From the NCBI RefSeq assembly GCF_024519435.1, contig NZ_JALJRZ010000006.1, positions 62,001-126,000 of the forward strand: a stretch of 64,000 nt of DNA, written 5' to 3'. The first letter of the stretch is position 1; each line of letters starts with the position of its first letter. The DNA comes from Terrabacter sp. Ter38. GTDB taxonomy: Bacteria > Actinomycetota > Actinomycetes > Actinomycetales > Dermatophilaceae. Position numbers and translations under genes: made by a program. The notes beneath the pieces were generated by a model, which saw nothing but the letters and a program-made list of their open reading frames with translations, had not been told where the DNA came from and made no database searches. Shown one piece after another: positions 1 through 11,895 of this stretch.

Positions 1-453
1 GACCGTCACACCGGTGCTGTGGCGGCCACGGCGGCAGCCGGCCTGCCCGCGGACGTCCTCACCTGGATCCGGACGTCGGCGCTCACGATCGCCGAGGGCC
101 GCCGGGCCGGGGAGCGCCTCCTCGGCCTGCCACGCCGCACGCGGCCGACCGGCGTCTTCTGTGCCAACGACCTGCTCGCACTCGGGCTCCTCCAGCACCT
201 CTCCCAGCACGGCGTCAGGGTGCCCGACGACGTCGGCATCGTCGGCTACGACGACATCGAGTTCGCCGCCGCAGCAGCCGTGCCCCTCACGTCGGTCTCC
301 CAGCCGCGCCACCTGCTCGGCCAGACGGCGGCCCGGCTGCTCGCCGAGGAGGCCGACCGCGGCACCGAGCACGTGCACCAGCACGTCGTCTTCCCGCCCG
401 AGCTCATCGCCCGGGCATCGACGGCGGCGTCGTCGGCGAGGAGACTCGCGTGA
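1..453 (+). CDS. LacI-family transcriptional regulator, C-terminal part (cut by window edge)
   Basis: Only the last ~150 codons are in the window; the frame is open from base 1, so the N-terminal helix-turn-helix lies outside. What is visible is the end of a LacI/GalR periplasmic-binding-protein-like sensor domain: a VFCANDLLALG stretch, then VPDDVGIVGYDD, then PLTSVSQP, all hallmark positions of this family. The stop overlaps the start of lutA by 4 bases, so the regulator and the lactate genes are probably co-transcribed. A sugar or sugar-derived effector would be usual for the family. Regulation of lutABC by it is inferred from position only. Confidence 0.88.
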   Translation, partial: DRHTGAVAATAAAGLPADVLTWIRTSALTIAEGRRAGERLLGLPRRTRPTGVFCANDLLALGLLQHLSQHGVRVPDDVGIVGYDDIEFAAAAAVPLTSVSQPRHLLGQTAARLLAEEADRGTEHVHQHVVFPPELIARASTAASSARRLA

Positions 454-1193
454 GGATCGCGCTCTTCGTGACCTGCCTCGGCGACGTCCTCTTCCCCGAG
501 GTCGGCAAGGCCACGGTGGCGGTGCTGGAAAGGCTCGGCCACGAGGTCGTCTTCCCGCAGTCGCAGACGTGCTGCGGGCAGATGCACACGAACACCGGCT
601 ACCAGCACGACGCCGTGGGCCTCGTGCGACACCACGTGGACGTGTTCGAGCGGGCCATCGCCGCCGGATGTGAAGCGGTCGTCGCGCCGTCGGGCTCATG
701 CGTCGGCTCGGTGCGGCACCAGCACGCCGCGCTCGCACGTCGTGAGGGTGACGAGGCGCTGGCCCTGCGGGCCGATGCCGTGGCCGGGCGCACCTTCGAG
801 CTGTCCGAGCTGCTCGTCGACGTCCTCGGGGTGACCGACGTGGGCGCCGCCTACCCGCACCGCGTGACCTACCACCCGACCTGCCACTCACTTCGCCTCC
901 TCGGGGTCGGCGAGCGGCCGCTGCAGCTGCTCCGGGCCGTGCGGGGCATCGACCTCGTCGAGCTCCCCGCCGCCGACACGTGCTGCGGCTTCGGCGGCAC
1001 GTTCTCGGTCAAGAACGCCGACACCTCGACCGCGATGCTCGCCGACAAGATGTCCTCGGTGCTCGCGACGCGGGCCGAGGTCGTGACGGCCGGCGACGCG
1101 TCCTGCCTCATGCACATCGGCGGCGGCCTGTCCCGGCTGCGCACCGGCGTACGTCCCGTCCATCTCGCCGAGATCCTCGCGAGCACCTCATGA
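450..1193 (+). CDS. lutA: LutA-like (Fe-S)-binding lactate oxidation subunit
   Basis: This 247-residue protein has two CCG domains: Cys41-Cys42-Gly43 (QTCCGQM) and Cys178-Cys179-Gly180 (DTCCGFGG), with further cysteines near 84 and 145. The length and the paired cysteine-rich motifs match LutA/YkgE, a cytoplasmic subunit of the LutABC complex that oxidises L-lactate to pyruvate. The ATG overlaps the preceding regulator stop. lutB starts 10 bases downstream, giving the usual A-B-C order. The motifs and order are seen in the sequence; the substrate is taken from the family. Confidence 0.93.
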   Translation: MRIALFVTCLGDVLFPEVGKATVAVLERLGHEVVFPQSQTCCGQMHTNTGYQHDAVGLVRHHVDVFERAIAAGCEAVVAPSGSCVGSVRHQHAALARREGDEALALRADAVAGRTFELSELLVDVLGVTDVGAAYPHRVTYHPTCHSLRLLGVGERPLQLLRAVRGIDLVELPAADTCCGFGGTFSVKNADTSTAMLADKMSSVLATRAEVVTAGDASCLMHIGGGLSRLRTGVRPVHLAEILASTS

Positions 1194-1203
1194 GGCGGGC
1201 GCG

Positions 1204-2712
1204 ATGAGCACCTTCCTCGGAATGCCTGCCGGCCGGGTCCCCGGGCCCGCCGCAGACACCGCCGTAGGGCAGCTCACGGGAAACCGGTCCTTCCCGGCCG
1301 CCGCCCGCGACGCGCTCGGCGACACCCGCCTGCGCCGCAACCTGGCCCACGCGACCGCGACGATCCGTGCGAAACGCGCCTCCGTCGTCGGCGAGGTGCC
1401 CGACTGGGAAGCCCTGCGCGATGCGGGGTCGGCCATCAAGGCCGACACGATGGCGCGCCTCCCCGAGCTGCTCGAGGAGCTCGAGCGCAACGTGACGGCC
1501 CGTGGCGGCACGGTGCACTGGGCCCGCGACGCGGCGGAGGCCAACGGCATCGTGCTCGACCTCGTGCGCGCCACCGGAGCCGACGAGGTGGTCAAGGTCA
1601 AGTCGATGGCCACCCAGGAGATCGGGCTCAACGAGGCACTCGAGGAGGCCGGGATCACGGCCCACGAGACCGACCTCGCCGAGCTGATCGTCCAGCTCGG
1701 CCACGACAAGCCCAGCCACATCCTCGTGCCGGCCATCCACCGCGGCCGTGCCGAGATCCGCGAGATCTTCGCCCGCGAGATGCCGGACGTCGACCTGGCC
1801 ACGCTGACCGACGAGCCCAGCGTGCTCGCGGCCGCCGCGCGCACCCATCTTCGCGAGCTGTTCCTCAGGGCCAGGGTCGCGGTGTCCGGTGCCAACTTCG
1901 GCATCGCCGAGACCGGAACGCTGACCGTCGTCGAGTCCGAGGGCAACGGTCGGATGTGCCTGACCCTGCCCGAGACCCTCATCACCGTGATGGGCATCGA
2001 GAAGGTCGTCCCCGCCTGGCGCGACCTCGAGGTCTTCCTCCAGCTCCTGCCGCGCTCGTCGACCGGTGAGCGGATGAACCCCTACACCTCGATGTGGACC
2101 GGCGTGACGCCCGGCGACGGCCCCCAGGACTTCCACCTCGTCCTGCTCGACAACGGCCGCACCCGCGCCCTGGCCGACGACCTCGGCCGCACCGCCCTGC
2201 ACTGCATCCGCTGCTCCGCGTGCCTCAACGTGTGCCCGGTCTACGAGCGCACCGGCGGCCACGCCTACGGCTCGGTCTACCCCGGGCCCATCGGCGCGGT
2301 GCTGACACCGTTCCTCACCGGAGTGACCGGAGGCCACGACCCGAACGACTCGCTGCCCTACGCGTCGAGCCTCTGTGGTGCCTGCTACGACGTGTGTCCC
2401 GTCAAGATCAACATCCCCGACCTGCTCGTCCAGCTGCGCGCCGAGCACACCGAGGCCCACGCCGCCGCCCACCGGCTGCCGTCCGCCGAGGCCGCCGCGA
2501 TGGCTGCAGCGGCGTGGGTGATGAGCGACCCGGCGCGCTTCGCGCGAGCCGGGCGTGCGGCCGGGACGGCCAGGCACGGCATACGACGAGGGCGGCCGCT
2601 CCTTCCGCTGCCACCGCCGCTCAACGGGTGGACCGCTTCCCGCGACGCCCCGAGCCCTCCTGCCGAGACGTTCCGAGACTGGTGGGCGCGCACCCGCGGA
2701 GGTCGTTCGTGA
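1204..2712 (+). CDS. lutB: LutB-like iron-sulfur lactate oxidation subunit
   Basis: This 502-residue protein has an N-terminal LUD domain (about residues 60-300, including GANFGIAETGTL). Two ferredoxin-like 4Fe-4S clusters follow: CIRCSACLNVCP near residue 335 and CGACYDVCP near residue 393. A typical LutB C-terminal extension completes it. LutB passes electrons within the cytoplasmic LutABC complex. The start ATG lies 10 bases after lutA. The stop overlaps the GTG of lutC (GTGA), indicating translational coupling. A CGGCATAC octamer near the 3' end makes the protein use an ATA isoleucine codon, which is rare here. Confidence 0.95.
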   Translation: MSTFLGMPAGRVPGPAADTAVGQLTGNRSFPAAARDALGDTRLRRNLAHATATIRAKRASVVGEVPDWEALRDAGSAIKADTMARLPELLEELERNVTARGGTVHWARDAAEANGIVLDLVRATGADEVVKVKSMATQEIGLNEALEEAGITAHETDLAELIVQLGHDKPSHILVPAIHRGRAEIREIFAREMPDVDLATLTDEPSVLAAAARTHLRELFLRARVAVSGANFGIAETGTLTVVESEGNGRMCLTLPETLITVMGIEKVVPAWRDLEVFLQLLPRSSTGERMNPYTSMWTGVTPGDGPQDFHLVLLDNGRTRALADDLGRTALHCIRCSACLNVCPVYERTGGHAYGSVYPGPIGAVLTPFLTGVTGGHDPNDSLPYASSLCGACYDVCPVKINIPDLLVQLRAEHTEAHAAAHRLPSAEAAAMAAAAWVMSDPARFARAGRAAGTARHGIRRGRPLLPLPPPLNGWTASRDAPSPPAETFRDWWARTRGGRS

Positions 2713-3341
2713 GCGCCCGCGACGAGGTGCTGGCCCGGATCCGGGGCGCCCTCGGCGACAACCCCGCTGACGCGCCTCCGGTCGTCCGCGCCTATCGCGA
2801 GGCCGGCGAGCACCCTCCCGGCTCGGCCGCCGTGGTCGACCAGCTCGTCGAGCGACTCGAGGACTACCGCGCGACCGTCGTGCGGACGAGAGGGGCGGAC
2901 GAGTCGGTCGGCATCGCGATCGCCGCTGCCCTCGACGCCGTCGGCGCCACCTCCTCGATCGCGGCACCAGGCGTCCCGGACGGGTGGACCTCGGCCACAC
3001 CGGTCTGCATCCGTGACGTCGGCACCATCACGCCCCGCGAGCTGGACCGCGTCGACGCCGTCGTCACCGGCTCGGTCGTGGCGATCTCCGAGACGGGGAC
3101 GATCGCCCTCGACGGGTCGCCCCGGTGTGGGCGACGGATGATCACCCTCGTGCCTGACGTGCACCTCTGCGTCGTGTCGGTGGCGGACGTCGTCCAGTCG
3201 GTCCCCGAAGGGCTCGCGCGCCTCGACCCCACCGCGCCCCTGACCTTCGTCAGCGGGCCCTCGGCGACGAGCGACATCGAGCTGAGCCGCGTCGAAGGAG
3301 TGCACGGACCTCGACACCTCGTCGTCGTCATCGCCGGCTGA
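2709..3341 (+). CDS. lutC: LutC-like LUD-domain protein
   Basis: The frame is open much further upstream, but the real start is the GTG that overlaps the lutB stop (GTGA). It gives a 210-residue protein beginning SARDEVLARIRGAL, a typical LutC opening. The LUD domain follows, with a Gly-Ser-Val-Val-Ala-Ile-Ser-Glu-Thr-Gly-Thr stretch near residue 125 and a conserved VSGPSATSDIE near residue 180. LutC is the third partner of the lactate utilisation complex. The next gene is convergent and begins 16 bases beyond its stop. Confidence 0.94.
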   Translation: MSARDEVLARIRGALGDNPADAPPVVRAYREAGEHPPGSAAVVDQLVERLEDYRATVVRTRGADESVGIAIAAALDAVGATSSIAAPGVPDGWTSATPVCIRDVGTITPRELDRVDAVVTGSVVAISETGTIALDGSPRCGRRMITLVPDVHLCVVSVADVVQSVPEGLARLDPTAPLTFVSGPSATSDIELSRVEGVHGPRHLVVVIAG

Positions 3342-3357
3342 GCCCGGCGGCGGTGCG

Positions 3358-5169
3358 TCAGAGAGCCGGCAGCAGGAGCCTGACGCTCGTCCCCCGGCCG
3401 AGCTCGGACTCGACGTCGATCCGCCCGCCGTGCCTCGTCACGACGCGCTGCGCGATGCTGAGGCCGAGACCCGTGCCCGGCACCTGGAGGGTCTCGGGGT
3501 TCGTGCCACGGAAGAACTCCGTGAAGAGGCCCTCCTGGTCCTCCGGTGAGATGCCGAGCCCGTCGTCGGTGCACTCGAGCACGACCCGGTCGCGGCGGCT
3601 TGCGACGGAGACCGCCACCCTCCCGCCGGCCGGGGTGAACTTCACGGCGTTGCTCACGAGGTTCTGCACGACCCGCTCGAGGTCCCCGGCACTCCCTCGG
3701 ACGAGCGGCAGCCGCTCCTCGAGGTCGAAGGTGAGACTGACCTGCCTGGTGTCCGCGCGCGGACGGAACATGTCGACGACGTCGCGTGACACCGCGCCGA
3801 GATCGACGTCAGCCTCGGGCATGGCCCGGTCGGGGTCGCTGACCCGCGACAGCGTCAGCAGGTCGTCGACGAGGCTCTGCAGCCGCTCGGTGTTGCGCTC
3901 GATGACCCCGAGCGACCAGTCGCCGTTGGCGTCCGGCTCCTGCCGGAGCAGCTCGACGTGTCCGACGATCGAGGCGAGGGGGTTCTTCAGCTCGTGCGAC
4001 ACGGTAGAGAAGAGCTGCGTCTTGCTGCGGTCGGCCTCACGCAGCTCGGCCGCGACCCGCCGCTCGACGGCGTACAAACGGGCGTTCCGGATGGCCCGCC
4101 CCAGGTCACGGCCCATCTCGAGCGCGGCCTGCGCCTCGGCGTCGGTCCAGTCCGGGTCACCGGGCCCGCGTGTGCAGGCGATGTAGCCGAAGCAGCTCGA
4201 GCCCGAGCCCATCGGCGCGATGAGCAGCGAGCGCGCTGCGGCGTCGGACAGGAAGACGCGCACCTGGGCGATGTCGTCGTCGCTCCAGAGGCGCGTCGGC
4301 TCGACGTGGCCTTCGGCGCCGACGACCGCGACGACACCTTCACGCCAGCACCGGGCGGCCATCCGTCGGGCGATCGCGACGAGCGAGACCGGCGTGTGCA
4401 CGCGCTCGCCGCTGCGCGCCGAGACGCTCTCACGCTCGTCGTCGTCCTCGCCGGCGAAGGCCCGTAGCCACAGGCCTGCCGACGCGAGGCCGGCCGAGAT
4501 CGGCGTCGCCGCGACGTCGACGACCCGGGCCGGGTCGAGGTCCTCCTGCGCGATGCGCGCCACCGTCTGCACGGCCTCACCGAGACGGACCCGCTCGGAC
4601 AGGGCGTGGCGCTGGCGCGCGGCCGAGATGGCGATGCCCGTCTGGTTGGCGAAGAGCTCGAGCACGGCCCGTTGCGTCACGTCGGGGCGGCGCCCGCTGA
4701 GCGGTAGGTCGACCGAGAGGATGCCGAGCAGCTCCCCGACGGCGTCGAAGAAGGGTGCGATGAGGGTGTCTTCCGGGTTCCACGCGTCGGGGTCACCGGC
4801 AGGGGTCGGCGCGGTCCAGTCGGCCGACACCCAGCCCTCGGCTGACCCGTCGGGCAGCTCACCGGCGGGGACGAAGCGCAGGCTCCCCCACCTCTCGGCC
4901 ACGGCGAACTCGGCCTCGAGGACCGGTCGGGGCGTCCGCCTGCCGAGCAGCTCCACGCGCGCGTCGTCGTCGCCGGCCACGGCTGCGACCTCGATGTCGC
5001 CCGAGGGCACGACGACACTGATCGCTGCCACCTTGAAGCCGACCACGTCGGCGGCGCCGTCGACGACCATGTCGAAGAGGATCGACAGGTCGTCCTGCGC
5101 GCTGACCCGGTTCATCAGCTCGGTGAGCCGACTGAGCGCCAGCACCTCCCACACCACGCCGTCGCGCAC
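3358..5169 (-). CDS. Sensor histidine kinase with two GAF-like domains
   Basis: This 603-residue protein lacks obvious membrane segments, so it is probably cytoplasmic. Two GAF-like regions (about 10-185 and 195-365) precede a HisKA dimerisation/phosphoacceptor domain with STVSHELKNP (phosphorylatable His392). The HATPase_c domain follows, with N-box NLVSNAVKF (503-511), G1 DDGLGI (535) and G2 GTGLGLSI (565). It lies 45 bases downstream of another kinase on the same strand, probably in one transcript. No response regulator is adjacent to either. The start is a GTG; a purine stretch (GGGGACAGG) lies just before it. The signal is unknown. Confidence 0.92.
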   Translation of the reverse strand: MRDGVVWEVLALSRLTELMNRVSAQDDLSILFDMVVDGAADVVGFKVAAISVVVPSGDIEVAAVAGDDDARVELLGRRTPRPVLEAEFAVAERWGSLRFVPAGELPDGSAEGWVSADWTAPTPAGDPDAWNPEDTLIAPFFDAVGELLGILSVDLPLSGRRPDVTQRAVLELFANQTGIAISAARQRHALSERVRLGEAVQTVARIAQEDLDPARVVDVAATPISAGLASAGLWLRAFAGEDDDERESVSARSGERVHTPVSLVAIARRMAARCWREGVVAVVGAEGHVEPTRLWSDDDIAQVRVFLSDAAARSLLIAPMGSGSSCFGYIACTRGPGDPDWTDAEAQAALEMGRDLGRAIRNARLYAVERRVAAELREADRSKTQLFSTVSHELKNPLASIVGHVELLRQEPDANGDWSLGVIERNTERLQSLVDDLLTLSRVSDPDRAMPEADVDLGAVSRDVVDMFRPRADTRQVSLTFDLEERLPLVRGSAGDLERVVQNLVSNAVKFTPAGGRVAVSVASRRDRVVLECTDDGLGISPEDQEGLFTEFFRGTNPETLQVPGTGLGLSIAQRVVTRHGGRIDVESELGRGTSVRLLLPAL

Positions 5170-5214
5170 CCTGTCCCCTGTCTGCGTCCTACTCCTGGAT
5201 CGCGGCCGCCGCCA

Positions 5215-7698
<2,484 letters not shown>

Positions 7699-7868
7699 GC
7701 GGGCGCCCCGTTCGGGGCCAGCATCCCGTGGCTCGTCGTCGGCCGACGCGGGGCGTCACGTGCAGCCTTCACCGCGGACCTCATTGACTCATGATGTCGC
7801 AGAGAGCCCGACAATCGGGCAAAAAGGACTATTCACACCACGTGTCGCCGGGTCAGGAGTCCGGGGCC

Positions 7869-8288
7869 TCACCAGCCGGACTGCATCGCCGAGTGCTCGG
7901 GGGCCGGGGTCCGGGTCAGCTGGAGGAAGCCGCCCGGCATGTCGCGGCGGTCGATCGCCCGCCGGGTCATGCCCTTCGCCGCGGCCAGGGCGACGGCCTT
8001 GTCGACGAAGGTCGGCTCGGTGCAAGTGAACTCGCGCCCCTTCCAGCGGATCGTGCAGCCGTCGGCGGCGCGGACGTTGCGGACCCAGTCGGTGCCACGT
8101 CCCCACGGGAGGGCGATGATGAAGGTCGACGGCGTCGGGATGACGGCGACGGGAGTCGCGTAGTCCTTGCCGCTCGAGCGGCCTTGGTGACGCAGCACCG
8201 CCCAGAGCGGGAAGAAACGGTGCCCGGCGAGCCGGACGGCGACCTTGTTGAACTGCTTCGCGCTTGCGGGTGGACCTGCCATCTCCAC
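7869..8288 (-). CDS. Deazaflavin (F420)-dependent nitroreductase-family protein
   Basis: This 139-residue protein fits the DDN-like split beta-barrel family. A central LRHQGRSSGKDYATPV segment (about 35-50) matches the conserved RxSGKxY-TPV phosphate/F420-binding region, and WVRNVRAADG follows near residue 68. Such enzymes use reduced F420 to reduce quinones, nitro compounds or enoyl groups. The GTG start is chosen because GAGGAGG lies 6 bases upstream; an ATG two codons later is the alternative. It is the last gene of the acyl-CoA dehydrogenase operon, 75 bases after its neighbour. The substrate is unknown. Confidence 0.82.
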   Translation of the reverse strand: MEMAGPPASAKQFNKVAVRLAGHRFFPLWAVLRHQGRSSGKDYATPVAVIPTPSTFIIALPWGRGTDWVRNVRAADGCTIRWKGREFTCTEPTFVDKAVALAAAKGMTRRAIDRRDMPGGFLQLTRTPAPEHSAMQSGW

Positions 8289-8363
8289 AGCATCCTCCTC
8301 ACCGGCCCCGACAGGGCTCCTTTGACCGAGGGCGTATGCCGCCGGGCCGGGTGCCCCCGCGCG

Positions 8364-9536
8364 TCAGCCCAGGTGCCCGCGCACCGACACGTGCCCCTTG
8401 AGGAGGTTGCGCGCGATGGTGCGGCGCTGGATCTCGTCGGTGCCCTCGTAGATGCGCAGCAGGCGCAGCTCGCGGTACCACCGCTCGACGGGCAGCTCGC
8501 GCGTGTAGCCCATGCCGCCGTGCATCTGGAGCACGCGGTCGACGATCTCGTTGGCTTTGACGCCGCCGTAGAGCTTGGCCATCGACTGCGACTGTCGCGA
8601 GTCGAGGCCACGGTCGACCTGCCAGGCTGCGGTGAGCACGAGCCAGCGCAACGCCTCGATCTCGACGGCGGAGTCGGCGACCATCCACTGGATGGCCTGG
8701 CGCTCGGCGATCGGCTGGCCGAAGGTGACCCGGTTGCGGGCCCACTCCATCCCCATCTCGACGAGCCGTTCGCACGAGCCGAGGGCACGCGCGGGCAGCA
8801 TGTAGCGGCCCTTGCCGATCCAGCGCATCGCGAGGTCGAAGCCCTTGCCCTCCTCGCCGAGGATCGCAGAGTGCGGCACACGGACGTCGTCGAAGACGAG
8901 CGCGGCCGGCCCCCACTCGCCCATCGTGTCGATGGGGGTGCTCGTCCACCCGCGGTCGCGGTCGACGAGGAAGCACGTGACCCCGCCGTCGGCGCCCTTC
9001 TCCTTGTCCGTCACCGCGAAGACCATGACGAAGTCGGCCTCGTTGCCGCCGGTGATGAAGGTCTTCTCGCCGTTGATGACCCACTCGTCGCCCTCGCGTC
9101 GGGCGCTCGTGCGGATGGCGCGGGCGTCGGACCCGGCCCCGGGCTCCGTGATCGCGAAGCACGACCTGCGCGTGCCCTCGATCGTCGGGCGGAGGTAGGT
9201 GTCCTGCTGCTCCTCAGTGGCCGAGAAGAGGATGTTGTCGGCCTCGCCGGCGAAGCGGAACGGCACGAACGACCGTCCGAGCTCGATCTCGATGAGCGCG
9301 GCGACGACGGCTCCCTGACCCATGCCGCCGTGGCTCTCAGGTGTCTGGATGCCGAAGAAGCCGGACGAGCGGGCTTTGTCCTGAAGGGCTCTCAGCTCCT
9401 CAGCCGTCAGGCCGCGCTCGCCCCGCCGCTCGCGCTCGAGCACCTGCGGCTCGAGCGGCACGATCTCCTTGCGCACGAAGGTGCGCACCCAGTCACGGAT
9501 CTCGCGCTCCTCGGCGCTGAGGTCGAAGTCCATCAT
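8364..9536 (-). CDS. Acyl-CoA dehydrogenase (classical active site)
   Basis: The protein has about 390 residues. The start is one of two consecutive ATGs (9536 or 9533) preceded by GAAGGGA; the frame extends further upstream without similarity. The ACAD fold is clear: FAITEPGAGSDA substrate/FAD motif near residue 125, ARNRVTFGQPIAERQ near 255, and RIYEGTDEIQRRTIARNLL near the C-terminus, which keeps the catalytic glutamate of the YEGT type. It oxidises an acyl-CoA at C2-C3 with FAD and passes electrons to ETF. The upstream gene encodes a second, non-classical ACAD, so the two probably act at different steps. Confidence 0.93.
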   Translation of the reverse strand: MMDFDLSAEEREIRDWVRTFVRKEIVPLEPQVLERERRGERGLTAEELRALQDKARSSGFFGIQTPESHGGMGQGAVVAALIEIELGRSFVPFRFAGEADNILFSATEEQQDTYLRPTIEGTRRSCFAITEPGAGSDARAIRTSARREGDEWVINGEKTFITGGNEADFVMVFAVTDKEKGADGGVTCFLVDRDRGWTSTPIDTMGEWGPAALVFDDVRVPHSAILGEEGKGFDLAMRWIGKGRYMLPARALGSCERLVEMGMEWARNRVTFGQPIAERQAIQWMVADSAVEIEALRWLVLTAAWQVDRGLDSRQSQSMAKLYGGVKANEIVDRVLQMHGGMGYTRELPVERWYRELRLLRIYEGTDEIQRRTIARNLLKGHVSVRGHLG

Positions 9537-9624
9537 CGGTCCCTTCGTCGTGCGGTCGGGTGGGTCGTGCCGTCGCCTGGTGGTGCCGGCGGGCGCGCGG
9601 CGGGCGTATGCCGTAGCGCGGGCG

Positions 9625-10845
9625 TCAGCGGGCGACATACCTCCGCAGCTCGGCCTTGGCGAGCGCGTTCTTGTGCACCTCGTCGGGACCGTCGGCGAAA
9701 CGCAGCGTGCGGATGCCCGCGAAGGCGGCCGCGAGCTCGGTGTCCTGGCTCAGCCCGGCGGCGCCGTGGGTCTGGATGGCCTTGTCGAGGATCCACTCGA
9801 CGGTCTTGGGGGTCGCGATCTTGATCGCCTGGATCTCGGTGTGGGCGCCCTTGTTGCCGACGGTGTCCATGAGCCAGGCGGTCTTGAGCACGAGGAGGCG
9901 CAGCTGCTCGATGCGCACGCGGGACTCGGCGATCCAGTCGCGCACGACGCCTTGCTCGGCGATGGGGCGCCCGAAGGCCACGCGCTCGGAGGCACGGCGG
10001 CACATGGCCTCGATGGCGACTTCAGCGAGGCCGATCGAGCGCATGCAGTGGTGGATCCGGCCGGGGCCGAGGCGGGCCTGGGCGATGGCGAAGCCGGTGC
10101 CCTCCTCGCCGATGAGGTTGTTCGCGGGCACGCGGACGTCGGTGAAGCGCAGCTCGGCGTGGCCACCGTGGTCGTGGTCGTCGTAGCCGAAGACCTCCAT
10201 GCCGCGGACGACCTCCACGCCGGGGGTGTCGCGTGGGACGAGGACCATCGACTGCTGCCGGTGCCGGTCGGCGTCGGGATCGGTCTTGCCCATGACGATG
10301 AGGATTTCGCACTCGGGGTTCATCGCACCGGTGATCCACCACTTGCGGCCGTTGATGACGTAGTCGTCGCCGTCGCGCCGGATGCTCGTGGCGATGTTGG
10401 TGGCGTCGCTGCTCGCCACGTCGGGCTCCGTCATCGCGAACGCCGAGCGGATATCGCCACGCAGCAAGGGTTTCAGCCACCGCTCCTGCTGCTCGGACGT
10501 GCCGAACTGCGCGAGCACCTCCATGTTGCCGGTGTCGGGAGCGGCGCAGTTGAGGACCGCCGGCGCGAGGCGGATCGAGCGCCCGGTGATCTCGGCGAGC
10601 GGGGCGTACTGGAGGTTCGTCAGGCCGGCGCCGAGCTGGCCGGGGAGGAAGACGTTCCACAGCCCCAGGTCGCGGGCCTCCTGCCGGAGGTCCTGGAGCA
10701 CGGGCGCGGTGCTCCACGCCCACCGGTCGGGGAGCGCCGAGACCTGCTCGTCGAAGACGGGCAGCGACGGCACGATGCGCTCGTCCATGAAGCCGAGCAG
10801 CTCCTGACGCAGCTCCTCGGTGCGGGCGTCGAATCCGAAGTCCAT
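9625..10845 (-). CDS. ACAD10/11-type acyl-CoA dehydrogenase
   Basis: This 406-residue acyl-CoA dehydrogenase carries [15 protein letters not shown] near residue 140 and [22 protein letters not shown] near 290. At the usual catalytic-Glu position it has [16 protein letters not shown] instead of YEGT. That ADGPDEVH signature belongs to the ACAD10/ACAD11/LvaC branch (family knowledge). In that branch the enzyme works with an APH-type kinase on 4-hydroxyacyl-CoA via a phosphorylated intermediate. The APH-type kinase is exactly the upstream gene, whose stop lies 2 bases before this start. The 4-hydroxyacyl role is an inference from this pairing. Confidence 0.92.
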   Translation of the reverse strand: MDFGFDARTEELRQELLGFMDERIVPSLPVFDEQVSALPDRWAWSTAPVLQDLRQEARDLGLWNVFLPGQLGAGLTNLQYAPLAEITGRSIRLAPAVLNCAAPDTGNMEVLAQFGTSEQQERWLKPLLRGDIRSAFAMTEPDVASSDATNIATSIRRDGDDYVINGRKWWITGAMNPECEILIVMGKTDPDADRHRQQSMVLVPRDTPGVEVVRGMEVFGYDDHDHGGHAELRFTDVRVPANNLIGEEGTGFAIAQARLGPGRIHHCMRSIGLAEVAIEAMCRRASERVAFGRPIAEQGVVRDWIAESRVRIEQLRLLVLKTAWLMDTVGNKGAHTEIQAIKIATPKTVEWILDKAIQTHGAAGLSQDTELAAAFAGIRTLRFADGPDEVHKNALAKAELRRYVAR

Positions 10846-10847
10846 AG

Positions 10848-11894
10848 TCAGCTCTCCTTGACGGCGGCGAGGCCGGCGGTGACGAGGGGGACGGTGGCCT
10901 CACCGATGCGGGCGAAGCCGCTCCCCACCGTCTGGCCCTGGGTGTAGCGGTAGTGGATGCCCTCGAGGATGACCGCGAGCTTGAAGTAGGCGAGCCCGAG
11001 GTGGAACGAGAGGTGCCCGAGGTCGCGACCGCTCGCGGCGGCATACCGCTGACGCAGCTCAGGACCGCTGATGAAGCCCGGCGTCCGCGAGACGTCGGAG
11101 ACGGCGACGCTGTCCATCATGAGCGGGAGGGTCTGGTACGCCTCGAGCAGGGCGACGTCGGTGAGGGGGTCGCCCAGCGTCGCCATCTCCCAGTCGAGCA
11201 CCGCCGAGACCTCGCCGTCGCCAGTGACGAGGAGGTTGTCGAGGCGGAAGTCGCCATGCACGATCGTCGGATCGCCCTGTTCCGGAACGGATCCCGCGAG
11301 CCGCTCGTGCAGCTCGTCGATGCCCGGGAGGTCTCGGCTGCGGGAGGCGTCGAGCTGCTGCTTCCAGCGCCGCACCTGGCGCTCGAGGAAGCCGTCGGGG
11401 CGGCCGAAGTCACCGAGCCCGACCGACCCGGGGTCGACGGCGTGCAGGGCGACGAGGGTGTCCACCATCCGCTCGCTGATCGCCCGCACCCGTGCGGCGC
11501 CGAGCGGCCTGAGCTGTGCCTCGAAGCGGTAGGGCGTGCCCTCGACGCGCTCCATGACGTAGAACGGCGCCCCGATGACGTCCGGGTCGTCGCACACGGC
11601 ATACGTCGTCGGGACGGGGACGGCGGTGTCGCGCAGGGCGCTGATGACGCGGTGCTCGCGCACCATGTCGTGCGCGGTGGCGAGCACGTGGCCGAGCGGC
11701 GGGCGACGCACGATGACCGTGCGCGTGCCGTCGCCGACCGCGTAGGTGAGGTTCGACTTGCCGCCCGCGACGAGCCGCCCGCTGAGCGGGCCCGACAGCA
11801 GGTCGGGCGACGTCTCGTCGAGGAAGCCCCGGAGCCGGTCGAGCGGCAGGCCGGGCGGGTCCCCGTCAGGGGCGGCGTCGCGGGCGTCGGTCAC
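10848..11894 (-). CDS. APH-family phosphotransferase (ACAD10/11 kinase-domain-like, LvaA-like)
   Basis: This 348-residue aminoglycoside-phosphotransferase/choline-kinase fold protein has [10 protein letters not shown] near residue 45 (nucleotide loop), [14 protein letters not shown] near 210 (catalytic loop with Asp) and [13 protein letters not shown] near 230 (metal-binding Asp). This exact pattern is shared with the kinase half of ACAD10/11 and with LvaA of the Pseudomonas levulinate pathway (family knowledge). It sits between an SDR and the ACAD10/11-type dehydrogenase, so phosphorylation of a hydroxyacyl-CoA is more likely than antibiotic resistance. The stop and start with its neighbours are nearly touching, indicating a tight operon. 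Confidence 0.9.
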   Translation of the reverse strand: MTDARDAAPDGDPPGLPLDRLRGFLDETSPDLLSGPLSGRLVAGGKSNLTYAVGDGTRTVIVRRPPLGHVLATAHDMVREHRVISALRDTAVPVPTTYAVCDDPDVIGAPFYVMERVEGTPYRFEAQLRPLGAARVRAISERMVDTLVALHAVDPGSVGLGDFGRPDGFLERQVRRWKQQLDASRSRDLPGIDELHERLAGSVPEQGDPTIVHGDFRLDNLLVTGDGEVSAVLDWEMATLGDPLTDVALLEAYQTLPLMMDSVAVSDVSRTPGFISGPELRQRYAAASGRDLGHLSFHLGLAYFKLAVILEGIHYRYTQGQTVGSGFARIGEATVPLVTAGLAAVKES

Positions 11895-11895
11895 G

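Noticed and set aside
7807-7821. GCCCGA-CAA-TCGGGC hairpin with an adjacent A/T run
   Set aside because: The T-run precedes rather than follows the stem for the minus-strand genes, and no plus-strand gene ends here, so it is not a normal terminator.
10848-11894. Aminoglycoside resistance phosphotransferase
   Set aside because: The fold is shared, but the [10 protein letters not shown] pattern and pairing with an ACAD10/11-type dehydrogenase indicate a metabolic kinase.
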